From contig JAZNFO010000067.1 of NCBI GenBank assembly GCA_045575975.1, forward strand, positions 7,454 to 71,453: a stretch of DNA of 64,000 nucleotides. Direction: 5' to 3'. A program made the translations under genes and the position numbers. The notes under the pieces were generated by a model. It saw only the letters and a list, made by a program, of their open reading frames with translations. It searched no databases and had not been told where the DNA came from. Shown here piece by piece: positions 8,265-14,987 of this stretch (positions within the stretch are counted from its first letter, which is position 1; each line of letters begins with the position of its first letter). Origin of the DNA: RGIG8709 sp045575975 (GTDB lineage Bacteria; Bacillota; Clostridia; Monoglobales; Monoglobaceae).

Positions 8265-9461
8265 ATGAATATTTTAGTTATCAATGCAGGAAGCTCATCT
8301 TTAAAATATCAGCTTATTGATATGCAGACAGAGGAGGTTCTTGCAAAAGGCTTATGTGAAAGAATAGGTATTGAAGGTTCAAAGCTTAACCACACTCCAA
8401 AGGGTGGGGAAAAGGTTGTTATCGAAAAGGAAATGAAAGACCATTCAGATGCTATCAAAATGGTGCTTGATGCCCTGACAGATGCAGTGCACGGCGTTAT
8501 CAAGAGTATGGATGAAATCGGAGCGGTTGGCCACAGAGTTGTTCACGGCGGAGAATTTTTCTCAAAATCTGCAGTTATTGACGAAAGTGTAAAGAATGCG
8601 GTAAGCCAGTGCGTGCCTCTTGCGCCTCTTCACAACCCTGCAAACCTTATCGGTATTGATGCTTGCGAAAAGGCTATGCCAAATGTTAAGCAGGTTGCAG
8701 TTTTCGATACTGCATTCCACCAGACAATGCCGGCATCAGCTTATATGTATGCAATTCCATATGAACTTTATGAAAATCACAAAATCAGAAGATACGGCTT
8801 CCATGGCACATCTCATAAGTATGTTACAGGCGAATGTGCAAAGATGCTTGGCAAGGATGCAAGTGATATAAACATCATCACCTTCCACCTTGGAAATGGT
8901 TCAAGTGTTACAGCTGTAAAAAATGGTAAGTCAGTTGACACATCAATGGGCTTCACTCCTCTTGCAGGTGTTGTTATGGGAACCCGTTCAGGCGATATTG
9001 ACCCTGCTATTGTTAAGTTTATTGCGGACACAGAGGGCGTTTCTCTTGACGAGGTTGACAATATTTTAAATAAAAAATCAGGCGTGTTCGGTATTTCAGG
9101 CCTCAGCTCTGACTTCAGAGATTTGGAAGCAGGAGAAGCAAAGGGCGATGAAAAATGTAAGCTTGCTCTTGATATGTTTGTTGAAAGCGTTAGAAAATAT
9201 CTTGGAAGCTATCTTGTTAACCTTGGAAAGGTTGATGCAATCGTGTTCACAGCAGGTATCGGTGAAAACACTCCAATGATGAGAGAAGCAATTCTTAAAG
9301 GCACAGATTTTGCAGGCATCAAGGTTGATGCAGAGAAAAACAATGCCGCTATTCGCGGAGTTCAGGGCGAAATCTCAACTGCAGATTCAAAGGTTAAGGT
9401 TTTTGTTATCCCAACAAACGAAGAGCTTATGATTGCAAAAGAAACTTTGGCACTTGTATAA
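8265..9461 (+). CDS. ackA: Acetate kinase
   Basis: Makes acetate and ATP from acetyl phosphate and ADP, the substrate-level phosphorylation step of acetogenesis. 398 residues, standard length. ASKHA-fold signatures are visible: NAGSSSLKYQL at the N-terminus, VFDTAFHQTMP, RYGFHGTSHKYV, FHLGNGSSVTAV, GVVMGTRSGDIDP and TAGIGENTPMMRE. AAGGAGATATAAA precedes the ATG. A strong hairpin follows the gene before sigH. Confidence 0.97.
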   Translation: MNILVINAGSSSLKYQLIDMQTEEVLAKGLCERIGIEGSKLNHTPKGGEKVVIEKEMKDHSDAIKMVLDALTDAVHGVIKSMDEIGAVGHRVVHGGEFFSKSAVIDESVKNAVSQCVPLAPLHNPANLIGIDACEKAMPNVKQVAVFDTAFHQTMPASAYMYAIPYELYENHKIRRYGFHGTSHKYVTGECAKMLGKDASDINIITFHLGNGSSVTAVKNGKSVDTSMGFTPLAGVVMGTRSGDIDPAIVKFIADTEGVSLDEVDNILNKKSGVFGISGLSSDFRDLEAGEAKGDEKCKLALDMFVESVRKYLGSYLVNLGKVDAIVFTAGIGENTPMMREAILKGTDFAGIKVDAEKNNAAIRGVQGEISTADSKVKVFVIPTNEELMIAKETLALV

Positions 9462-9470
9462 ATATAATGT

Positions 9471-9504
9471 GAAAAAAGCTTTTGCTTTTGCAAAAGCTTT
9501 TTTC
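9471..9504 (+). terminator. Hairpin after ackA
   Basis: GAAAAAAGCTTTTG (9471-9484) and CAAAAGCTTTTTTC (9491-9504) form a perfect 14-bp stem with a six-base loop. The T-run is inside the stem, so termination may be partial. No separate promoter is evident before sigH. Confidence 0.65.
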
Positions 9505-9531
9505 AATATTCACTTAAAAAGGAGATAGAAA

Positions 9532-10140
9532 ATGCTAACAGAAAATTATGATGCCCTCACCGATGAAGAACTGGTTGAGCTTTCTTCTGCGGGGGATAAA
9601 AATGCAACCGAATATCTTCTTTCAAGGTATAAAAACGCTGTCCGTGCAAAGGCGAGAATGTATTTTCTTGCAGGAGCGGACAGAGACGATATTGTTCAGG
9701 AGGGTATGATAGGTCTTTTCAAGGCAATAAGGGATTTTGACATAACAAAACAGGCAACCTTCAAAAGCTTTGCAGAGCTTTGCGTGAGAAGACAGATAAT
9801 AACTGCAGTGAAAACCGCCACAAGAAAAAAACATCTTCCCCTGAACAGTTATATTTCATTAAGCAAGCCTGCTTTTCTGGAGGAGGGAGAGGGGTCTTTT
9901 ATGGATTTTCTCTCAGAGCTTGAAGAGGCGGGACCTGAGGACCTTTTCATCAGCAAGGAAAATGCAAAGGATATGGGCATAAAAATCAAGGAATCTCTTT
10001 CAAAGCTTGAAAGGGAGGTTCTTGATATGTATGTGGAGGGCTTGAGCTATCAGGAAATCGCAAAGGTGATGAACAGACCTCCAAAATCTATCGATAATGC
10101 TCTCCAGAGAATAAAGAAAAAGCTTGAAAAAAACACTTAA
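9532..10140 (+). CDS. sigH: RNA polymerase sporulation sigma factor SigH
   Basis: Sigma-70-family factor of the SigH/Spo0H type, which controls entry into sporulation and stationary-phase genes. 202 residues. Region 2 reads SRYKNAVRAKARMYFLAGADRDD then IVQEGMIGLFKAIRDFD, followed by FAELCVRRQIITAVKTATR and PLNSYISLSKP. These are near-diagnostic for SigH. Region 4 helix-turn-helix is GLSYQEIAKVMNRPPKSID. AAAAGGAGAT lies 8 bases before the ATG. It sits directly downstream of pta-ackA, about 27 bp after a hairpin, and may be expressed by read-through. Usual Bacillus neighbours (yacP, rlmB, rpmG, secE, nusG) are absent here. Confidence 0.93.
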   Translation: MLTENYDALTDEELVELSSAGDKNATEYLLSRYKNAVRAKARMYFLAGADRDDIVQEGMIGLFKAIRDFDITKQATFKSFAELCVRRQIITAVKTATRKKHLPLNSYISLSKPAFLEEGEGSFMDFLSELEEAGPEDLFISKENAKDMGIKIKESLSKLEREVLDMYVEGLSYQEIAKVMNRPPKSIDNALQRIKKKLEKNT

Positions 10141-10455
10141 TATTGAACAAAAATAAGGCTGTTTTAAATCACATTTTTTTCATTTTGTCAAGAAATATTT
10201 TTTTAGGATTATGTAAACTAAATGCATATTTTGAAAACAGGAAATTGGTTTACATAATACATAGAAAATTGCGGAAAGCTTGTATTTATAGTTATTAACA
10301 AAGTTATGCACTTTATCCACAGTTTACACATCAAATAGAAAAAATAGCTGGTAAAAAGTGGCAAAAACTGTGGAAACCCGCAATGTTTCGTTTTAAAAAG
10401 CTGTGTATAACTTAAAAATGATTGGTTTACCATAATACGAAAAAATTTTTCTTAT
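10141..10455. other. Intergenic region with a DnaA-box-like cluster
   Basis: 315-bp AT-rich gap after sigH. Two perfect TTATNCACA sites occur: TTATCCACA (10313-10321) and, inverted, TTATACACA (10402-10410). Near-matches are TTATTAACA (10292-10300), TTATGCACT (10304-10312, directly abutting a perfect box), TTTACACA (10323-10330) and inverted GTTTCCACA (10369-10377). A second repeated motif, GGTTTAC(C)ATAATAC, occurs at 10247-10260 and 10424-10438, with an inverted relative near 10208. No dnaA or dnaN is in the window. The cluster could be a DnaA-binding regulatory or titration site. Confidence 0.55.
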
Positions 10456-11025
10456 ATGGGAAAGCGGGGTTTTTTGAAAGTGGAAATTGAAAGAGAAAAG
10501 TTATCCTCAAAAAGTGAGCTTAGGAGGGAGCTTTTGAAGAGGAGAAAAGAGATAAATTCCCCTCTTGCGGAAAGGACGATTTTTAAGCAGATTATAAAGG
10601 AAGATGCCTTTATATCTTCCAGGGTTATTTTTTGTTATGTTTCATATGGGTCAGAGGTTGGAACAAGAGATTTAATAAGAGAGATTTTAAAGCTTGGAAA
10701 AACGCTTGTTGTTCCAAAGTGTATAGACGATAAGGGAAATATGACAGGGGTTGAGATAAAATCAGAAGACGACCTGAAGTGTGGTATGTACGGAATTTCT
10801 GAACCCGAGGGGGAGGAGTTTGAAAAGGGAAAAATAGACCTTGCCATTGTGCCGGGAGTTGCCTTTGACAAAGAGGGATACCGTCTTGGTTACGGAAAAG
10901 GGTATTATGACAGATATTTAAAGGGTTTAAAGGCAAAAACCATAGGCATCTGCCATAAGGAGCTTTTATTTGATAAGCTTCCCAGAGGGGAATATGATAT
11001 TCCCGTGGATAAGGTTATTTCTTAA
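10456..11025 (+). CDS. 5-formyltetrahydrofolate cyclo-ligase
   Basis: Converts 5-formyl-THF to 5,10-methenyl-THF using ATP (MTHFS/YgfA/FthC family), recycling folate. Seen: KSELRRELLKRRKEI, VIFCYVSYGSEVGTRDLI, the ATP-binding DLAIVPGVAFDKEGYRLGYG, then KGYYDRYL. 189 residues from the ATG at 10456, which has no evident ribosome site. An in-frame GTG at 10480, preceded by GGGG 10 bases upstream, would give 181 residues and is an equally good start. The downstream neighbour is a small-RNA/toxin cassette. Confidence 0.88.
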   Translation: MGKRGFLKVEIEREKLSSKSELRRELLKRRKEINSPLAERTIFKQIIKEDAFISSRVIFCYVSYGSEVGTRDLIREILKLGKTLVVPKCIDDKGNMTGVEIKSEDDLKCGMYGISEPEGEEFEKGKIDLAIVPGVAFDKEGYRLGYGKGYYDRYLKGLKAKTIGICHKELLFDKLPRGEYDIPVDKVIS

Positions 11026-11032
11026 AAAACTA

Positions 11033-11061
11033 TTGACAAAAAGGAAAAACCTATATATAAT
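11033..11061 (+). promoter_or_regulatory. Promoter of the small RNA opposite the toxin gene
   Basis: TTGACA (11033-11038), exactly 17 bp, TATAAT (11056-11061), a consensus sigma-A promoter. The 26 bp at 11024-11049 around the -35 are repeated exactly at 11363-11388, the -35 region of the tRNA-Gly promoter. Confidence 0.85.
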
Positions 11062-11067
11062 GAAAAT

Positions 11068-11158
11068 AGAAAAAGGCAAGACCTCAAACGGTTATGCCAA
11101 AACTATGGATTATTTAAGAAATAACGCAAAAGCTTTGGTCGGCTGGCGTTATTTTTTT
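11068..11158 (+). ncRNA. Candidate antisense small RNA (type I antitoxin)
   Basis: A transcript of about 90 nt is predicted from the consensus promoter at 11033 to a terminator hairpin AATAACGC (11120-11127)/GCGTTATT (11146-11153) with a T-run. Its 5' part folds as GGCAAGACC-TCAAAC-GGTTATGCC (11075-11098). It contains no credible ORF. Its 3' end runs antisense to the last codons and 3' tail of the 22-codon hydrophobic ORF on the other strand, the geometry of txpA/RatA-like pairs. Identity as antitoxin is inferred. Confidence 0.55.
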
Positions 11159-11217
11159 ATGGAAATTACTAAAAGTAATAAAATAATCATAAAATAAATT
11201 ATGTATTCATTTCCCAT
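11149..11217 (-). CDS. 22-residue hydrophobic peptide, candidate type I toxin
   Basis: The minus-strand ORF starts at the ATG at 11215-11217 and encodes MGNEYIIYFMIILLLL then VISIKK: one membrane-spanning segment and a basic tail. GGAGG (complement at 11227-11231) sits 9 bases before the ATG within AGGAGGTGATAG. A TTGAAA-17-TATAAT promoter lies at 11310-11338, giving a roughly 86-nt structured leader. Peptides of this size and shape with a very strong ribosome site and an opposing small RNA are typical of type I toxins (Ibs, Fst and TxpA classes). I cannot name a specific family, and the ORF is below most gene-caller limits. Confidence 0.6.
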   Translation of the reverse strand: MGNEYIIYFMIILLLLVISIKK

Positions 11218-11309
11218 AAGCTATCACCTCCTGTCAAGTCGCAAATTTGCAACCCTGAAGTGATGGCATAACCGCCTTTTTACGCTTTAAAGGTCTTACC
11301 TTGAAATAT

Positions 11310-11338
11310 ATTATATATCAAAGGAGTTGTTTTTTCAA
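11310..11338 (-). promoter_or_regulatory. Promoter of the candidate toxin mRNA
   Basis: Minus strand TTGAAA (11333-11338), 17 bp, TATAAT (11310-11315). The mRNA would start near 11303 and begin with GGTAAGACC...GGTTATGCC. This is the same element that begins the opposing small RNA. Confidence 0.75.
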
Positions 11339-11371
11339 TATATTTTTGCAAAATATGAAATAAAAAAACTA

Positions 11372-11400
11372 TTGACAAAAAGGAAAAAGGGTGATATACT
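11372..11400 (+). promoter_or_regulatory. tRNA-Gly promoter
   Basis: TTGACA (11372-11377), 17 bp, TATACT (11395-11400), about 23 bases before the tRNA. It shares 26 identical bases with the small-RNA promoter at 11024-11049. Confidence 0.85.
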
Positions 11401-11423
11401 CATATAGTAAATTTAATAGGTAT

Positions 11424-11498
11424 GCGGGAGTGGCTCAGTGGTAGAGCGTCACCTTGCCAAGGTGAACGTCGCGAGTTCGAATCTCGTCTTCCGCTCCA
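11424..11498 (+). tRNA. tRNA-Gly (anticodon GCC)
   Basis: A cloverleaf is readable: acceptor GCGGGAG/CTTCCGC (one G-T pair), D-loop GGCTCAGTGGTAGAGC, anticodon arm TCACC-TTGCCAA-GGTGA with anticodon GCC, T-arm GCGAGTTCGAATCTCG, discriminator T and encoded CCA. Single-gene transcript with its own promoter and terminator. Confidence 0.97.
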
Positions 11499-11534
11499 AA
11501 AATAAAAGCACTCATTTTGAGTGCTTTTATTTTT
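11498..11534 (+). terminator. Terminator of tRNA-Gly
   Basis: AAAAATAAAAGCACTCA (11498-11514) and TGAGTGCTTTTATTTTT (11518-11534) form a perfect 17-bp stem with a TTT loop and a T-rich 3' side. Confidence 0.85.
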
Positions 11535-11579
11535 GTTCTCTTCACCCTTCTCTCTTCACTACTCTTCACATATTATCGA

Positions 11580-11608
11580 TTGACTTTTATTTGCTTTTGT
11601 GATACAAT
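11580..11608 (+). promoter_or_regulatory. Promoter of the membrane protein gene
   Basis: TTGACT (11580-11585), 17 bp, TACAAT (11603-11608). Confidence 0.7.
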
Positions 11609-11644
11609 TCACATTGTATGATTTTGAAAGAAGGGGATGAGGAA

Positions 11645-12193
11645 ATGAAAAAGCCAGTAAGACTGATAATCGCACATCTTATTGTTATGGTGCTTTCTTT
11701 TGTTCTTAATCTTTCCTTTATGACGCTTTTTAATAATAGTTTATATGGCACAGCTTTGACAACCCTTTTATATATTGCTATTATCTATACATCTGCCTGG
11801 AACGAGGGCAGACGAGATTCTGTGGATGCCGGTGAGTCCCGCCCCAATATAAAAATGGCATTTATCTCAGCAGGAATTCTGACCTGTATCGGAATTTTAC
11901 TTCTTATAATAAGACTTATTATATACAAAACAAATCCCTGGCAGTGGGGGCCCTTTGGGGACGGTTATGAAATTATCCGTATAAGGTCAACGGCGCTTAT
12001 TGTATGGGATACGGTGTATAAGGGCTGGAACTGCTTTTTTATCGGCTTTATGAACGGAGAAAAGTTTATAACTTATCTGATACCTCTTGTTTTTCCTTTT
12101 GTGGCTTATCCCCTTGGATATGCTGTGGGATTAAAGCGAAAAAGCATTTCGGAAAAACTGCTTCCGAAATTAATATATAAGGATAAAAAATAA
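11645..12193 (+). CDS. Integral membrane protein of unknown function
   Basis: 182 residues from the ATG at 11645, with AAGGGG 8 bases upstream. The frame is open to an earlier ATG at 11618. Hydrophobic segments at about residues 5-28 and 33-50, 75-95, and 145-165 suggest four membrane helices. In between is a soluble aromatic stretch, TNPWQWGPFGDGYEIIRI. The C-terminus is basic (KLIYKDKK). I do not recognise a family. It has its own promoter and is followed by the promoter of the DUF1858 gene, so it is monocistronic. Confidence 0.7.
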   Translation: MKKPVRLIIAHLIVMVLSFVLNLSFMTLFNNSLYGTALTTLLYIAIIYTSAWNEGRRDSVDAGESRPNIKMAFISAGILTCIGILLLIIRLIIYKTNPWQWGPFGDGYEIIRIRSTALIVWDTVYKGWNCFFIGFMNGEKFITYLIPLVFPFVAYPLGYAVGLKRKSISEKLLPKLIYKDKK

Positions 12194-12196
12194 TAC

Positions 12197-12225
12197 TTGA
12201 AAAATGTATCATTAGGGTGTATAAT
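12197..12225 (+). promoter_or_regulatory. Promoter of the DUF1858 gene
   Basis: TTGAAA (12197-12202), 17 bp, TATAAT (12220-12225), beginning 4 bases after the preceding stop codon. Confidence 0.75.
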
Positions 12226-12257
12226 GGAAACAATAATATAAAAAGGTGGTAAATAAA

Positions 12258-12467
12258 ATGGCTCAGGTAACAAAGGATACAATTATTATGGATGTTTTAA
12301 AGCTTGATGTGGAAACAGCTCCTTTCTTCCTTGAAATAGGAATGCATTGTCTTGGCTGTCCGTCAGCAAGCGGTGAATCTATCGAGCAGGCTTGTATGGT
12401 TCACGGAACAGATGCAGATGCACTTGTTAAGAAAATCAATGATTTTTTAGCTAGCAAGGAAAAATAA
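12258..12467 (+). CDS. DUF1858 domain protein
   Basis: 69 residues forming one DUF1858 domain, seen as the segment MDVLKLDVETAPFFLEIGMH followed by CLGCPSASGESIEQACMVHG. The CxxC pair and the fold are shared with the N-terminus of the iron-sulfur repair protein ScdA/RIC, and many anaerobes carry it as a stand-alone protein, probably in redox or metal chemistry. Function of the stand-alone form is not established. The ATG at 12258 is preceded by AAGGTGG (12243-12249); a GTG four codons earlier lies within that site and is rejected. Own promoter and terminator. Confidence 0.9.
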   Translation: MAQVTKDTIIMDVLKLDVETAPFFLEIGMHCLGCPSASGESIEQACMVHGTDADALVKKINDFLASKEK

Positions 12468-12476
12468 GAGAAAATG

Positions 12477-12506
12477 TAAGCGGTGGAAATCCACCGCTTA
12501 ATTTTT
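12477..12506 (+). terminator. Terminator of the DUF1858 gene
   Basis: TAAGCGGTGGA (12477-12487) and TCCACCGCTTA (12490-12500) form a perfect 11-bp stem, followed by ATTTTT. Confidence 0.9.
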
Positions 12507-12515
12507 GTCTTCAAG

Positions 12516-12544
12516 TTGACAAGAAAAGAAGAATGTGATATACT
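12516..12544 (+). promoter_or_regulatory. SRP RNA promoter
   Basis: TTGACA (12516-12521), 17 bp, TATACT (12539-12544), placing the RNA start at about 12551. Confidence 0.85.
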
Positions 12545-12550
12545 AAATAA

Positions 12551-12824
12551 GCTATGTTAAATCGGGGTGGTAGCGGTGCCTTGTAACCCACAATCCGCTA
12601 TAGTGGGGATGAAAACTTGCATGAGGGGTCCTGGTTGTTTGTCGGGACTCATAAGTGGTGTTGAGAATTCGGTCCTGCGCAATCAGAGCCTGTGAACCAT
12701 GTCAGGGCAGGAATGCAGCAGCATTAAGCAGTTTCCTTTGATGTGCCGCGGGGGTGCCGACTTTGAGCTAACTGTGAGTTTACGGAATGATTTGTATTTC
12801 GAGTGCAAGCACATAGCTTTTTTT
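12551..12824 (+). ncRNA. ffs: Signal recognition particle RNA, large bacterial type
   Basis: About 270 nt. The ends pair as GCTATGT (12551-12557)/ACATAGC (12811-12817), followed by a T-run. The 5' part GGGGTGGTAGCGGTGCC followed by TTGTAACC matches the Alu domain of Bacillus/Clostridium SRP RNA. The apical S domain near 12693-12735 contains GAACCATGTCAGGGCAGGAA then TGCAGCAGCATTAAGCAG, the conserved Ffh-binding helix with its tetraloop and symmetric loop. The location directly upstream of dnaX is the classical Firmicutes arrangement (scr-dnaX). Confidence 0.95.
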
Positions 12825-12853
12825 ATATAAAAATTTTTACGGGAGGGATATTT

Positions 12854-14446
12854 TTGGCAGAATACAAGGCTTTATACAGAAAGTGGAGACCTATGACCTT
12901 TGATGATATCTGTGGTCAGGAGCAGATTTCCGAAACCCTTAAAAACAGCATAAAGTCAGGTCGTATTGCTCACGCCTATTTGTTCACAGGCACAAGAGGA
13001 ACGGGAAAAACCACCTCGGCAAAGATTTTTGCAAGAGCGGTCAACTGCCAAAACCCCGTTGACGGAAACCCCTGCAACCAATGTGAAACCTGCAGAGGGA
13101 TTATAGATGGCAGTATTCTTGATGTTTATGAAATGGATGCTGCTAGCAACAGCGGTGTTTCAAATATCAGAGAAATCCGTGATGAGGTTATATATGCACC
13201 TGCTGATTGTAAATACAAGGTTTATATAATCGATGAGGCACATATGCTCACAACAGAGGCATTTAATGCGCTCCTTAAAACTTTGGAGGAGCCGCCCGCC
13301 CATGTTATATTTATCCTTGCAACAACAGAGCCTCAAAGCATTATTCCAACGGTGCTTTCAAGATGTCAGAGATTTGATTTCAGAAGAATTTCTATCGATA
13401 AAATTGCATCAAGAATAGGGAAAATAACAGAGGCGGAGGGAATAAAAATCACTCCTGATGCGGCAGAGCTTATTGCAGAGCTTGCAGACGGCTCTATGAG
13501 AGACGGGCTTAGTATTTTAGAGCAGTGTGCACAGACAAAGCCAGACGGTCTTAAATATGACGATGTTTGCGATGTTGTTGGAATTGTTGATAAGAACCGT
13601 ATATTTGACATTGCGGAGAGCATAATAGCGGAGGATGCGGGAGAATCTTTAAAAAATGCAGAAGAAATTCTGAATATGGGGCTTGATGCAGTTTGTCTTT
13701 TTGAAGATTTAATCAGCCATTTCAGGGCACTTATGATTTGCAAGGCATCTTCGGATGCGGCAGAGCTTCTTGAAAAAACTCCGGAAACAACAAAAAAATA
13801 TCAGGAGCAGGCAGAAAAAATATCAAATGAAAAAATAATGAGTAGTATTTCTGTTTTAAGTGAGAATATGCTTCTTGCGAAGAAAATGCAGGCGCCAAGA
13901 GTTGCAGTTGAAATGACAATGGTTAAGCTTTGCACTCCTGAGAGCATAAACACCCTTGAGGGACTATTAGAAAGAGTTTCAAAGCTTGAAAGGCTTGTTT
14001 CGGAGGGTGTAAGCTTAAAGGTATCTGAAAAAGCAGCTGCACCAAAGACCGAAAAACTTGAAAACAAAGAAGAGCAAGAGGAAAAGCCTCTTCCTGTGGC
14101 AGAACATATTTCAGATAGCGTGAAATGGGAAAGATGGCAGGAAGCCGTTAAGACTATAAAGGAAGAGAGCAAAACCTTATATACATTTTTATTTAATGCA
14201 GAGGCTCTTTATTTCGGTGATGAAATTGAGCTTGTTTTAACAAATGATTTGGCATATTCCAAAATCGGAACAGCAGAGGGAAAGAAATATCTTTCGGATT
14301 TATTCTCCAAAATTCAGGGAGAAAAGCTTAAGGTTGTTGTCTCCAAAAAAGGAAATCTTAAGGATAGAGCCTTAGACGGACCATCAATCCTTGATATTGC
14401 AGGGAAAAAGGATTTGCTTGGAGACAAGATGAAGATTATAGAATAA
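12854..14446 (+). CDS. dnaX: DNA polymerase III subunit gamma/tau
   Basis: Clamp-loader ATPase subunit. 531 residues. The N-terminal AAA+ domain has YRKWRPMTFDDICGQEQI, Walker A GTRGTGKTTSAK, the zinc-binding cysteine cluster (C-x8-C-x2-C-x2-C) in VNCQNPVDGNPCNQCETC, Walker B/DEAH in VYIIDEAHMLT and sensor 1 ILATTEPQSI. An acidic linker precedes the tau-like C-terminus. I start at the TTG at 12854 (protein AEYKALYRKWRP...) because GGAGG lies 7 bases upstream. The longer frame would begin inside the SRP RNA. ybaB follows after 25 bp, but the usual third gene, recR, is absent. Confidence 0.95.
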   Translation: MAEYKALYRKWRPMTFDDICGQEQISETLKNSIKSGRIAHAYLFTGTRGTGKTTSAKIFARAVNCQNPVDGNPCNQCETCRGIIDGSILDVYEMDAASNSGVSNIREIRDEVIYAPADCKYKVYIIDEAHMLTTEAFNALLKTLEEPPAHVIFILATTEPQSIIPTVLSRCQRFDFRRISIDKIASRIGKITEAEGIKITPDAAELIAELADGSMRDGLSILEQCAQTKPDGLKYDDVCDVVGIVDKNRIFDIAESIIAEDAGESLKNAEEILNMGLDAVCLFEDLISHFRALMICKASSDAAELLEKTPETTKKYQEQAEKISNEKIMSSISVLSENMLLAKKMQAPRVAVEMTMVKLCTPESINTLEGLLERVSKLERLVSEGVSLKVSEKAAAPKTEKLENKEEQEEKPLPVAEHISDSVKWERWQEAVKTIKEESKTLYTFLFNAEALYFGDEIELVLTNDLAYSKIGTAEGKKYLSDLFSKIQGEKLKVVVSKKGNLKDRALDGPSILDIAGKKDLLGDKMKIIE

Positions 14447-14471
14447 ATTAACAGAAAGTGAGTGGAAGAAA

Positions 14472-14801
14472 ATGGCAAAAGGCGGATTTCCAAGAGGAAT
14501 GGGAATGGGCGGTGCAAATATGAGCCAGATGATTAAGCAGGCTCAGAAAATGCAGGAAGAAATTGAAGAGGCGGTTTTTGAAGCAACCAGCGGAGGCGGT
14601 GTTGTCAGCGTTAAGGTGAGCGGAAAAAAAGAGCTAAAAGAGATTAATATAAAACCGGAGGCAGTTGATCCTGATGATGTTGAAATGCTTCAGGATTTGA
14701 TTCTGGCAGCTGTTAACGAAGCCATAAGACGCGCAGATGAAAATTCTGCAAACGAAATGGGAAAATTAACCGGCGGATTAAATATACCCGGTTTATTTTA
14801 G
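14472..14801 (+). CDS. YbaB/EbfC family nucleoid-associated protein
   Basis: 109 residues, a small DNA-binding dimer encoded next to dnaX in most bacteria. Seen: NMSQMIKQAQKMQEEIEEAV, the Gly-rich SGGGVVSVKVSGKKELKEI and VDPDDVEMLQDLILAAVNEA. A glycine/methionine-rich N-terminal stretch (GGFPRGMGMGG) precedes the conserved domain, common in Clostridia. The ribosome site is weak (AGTGGAAG). Cotranscribed with dnaX. Confidence 0.93.
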   Translation: MAKGGFPRGMGMGGANMSQMIKQAQKMQEEIEEAVFEATSGGGVVSVKVSGKKELKEINIKPEAVDPDDVEMLQDLILAAVNEAIRRADENSANEMGKLTGGLNIPGLF

Positions 14802-14809
14802 GCATTATC

Positions 14810-14830
14810 GGCAACTCACAAAGGATTGCC
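14810..14830 (+). repeat. GGCAAyyCACAAAGGATTGCC hairpin repeat, copy 1 (terminator-like)
   Basis: Stem GGCAA(C)TC/GGATTGCC around ACAAA, followed by CTACTTTTTT. It closely resembles copies at 16503-16523 and 41028-41048. Here it lies 9 bases after the ybaB stop and could act as its terminator. Confidence 0.6.
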
Positions 14831-14846
14831 TACTTTTTTGTTGCAC

Positions 14847-14916
14847 GGAACGGATAAATCCGTTCCCTACAATTTGGATGTTACACGACACCGTAGGGAA
14901 TGCATTTATGCATTCC
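14847..14916. repeat. REPIN-like element, copy A
   Basis: Two 20-bp palindromes in inverted order with CTAC/GTAG facing inward: GGAACGGATAAATCCGTTCC (14847-14866) and GGAATGCATTTATGCATTCC (14897-14916), spacer 30 bp. The same doublet design occurs at 23187-23253 and inside the RAYT gene at 55263-55368. Confidence 0.8.
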
Positions 14917-14950
14917 GGATTGAGCGGGTCTTTGTGTTCTCCTCAAAAAA

Positions 14951-14983
14951 AAGCACCGTGAAATCACGGTGCTTAATTTTTTT
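14951..14983. terminator. Bidirectional terminator between ybaB and glnA
   Basis: AAGCACCGTGA (14951-14961) and TCACGGTGCTT (14964-14974) form an 11-bp stem with an AA loop. A T-run follows on the plus strand (14977-14983) and an A-run precedes it (14945-14952), so it serves both converging genes. Confidence 0.85.
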
Positions 14984-14987
14984 GTTA

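Noticed and set aside
10141..10455. Calling this region oriC
   Set aside because: dnaA, dnaN and the usual origin genes are absent and no skew can be computed here; reported only as a DnaA-box cluster.
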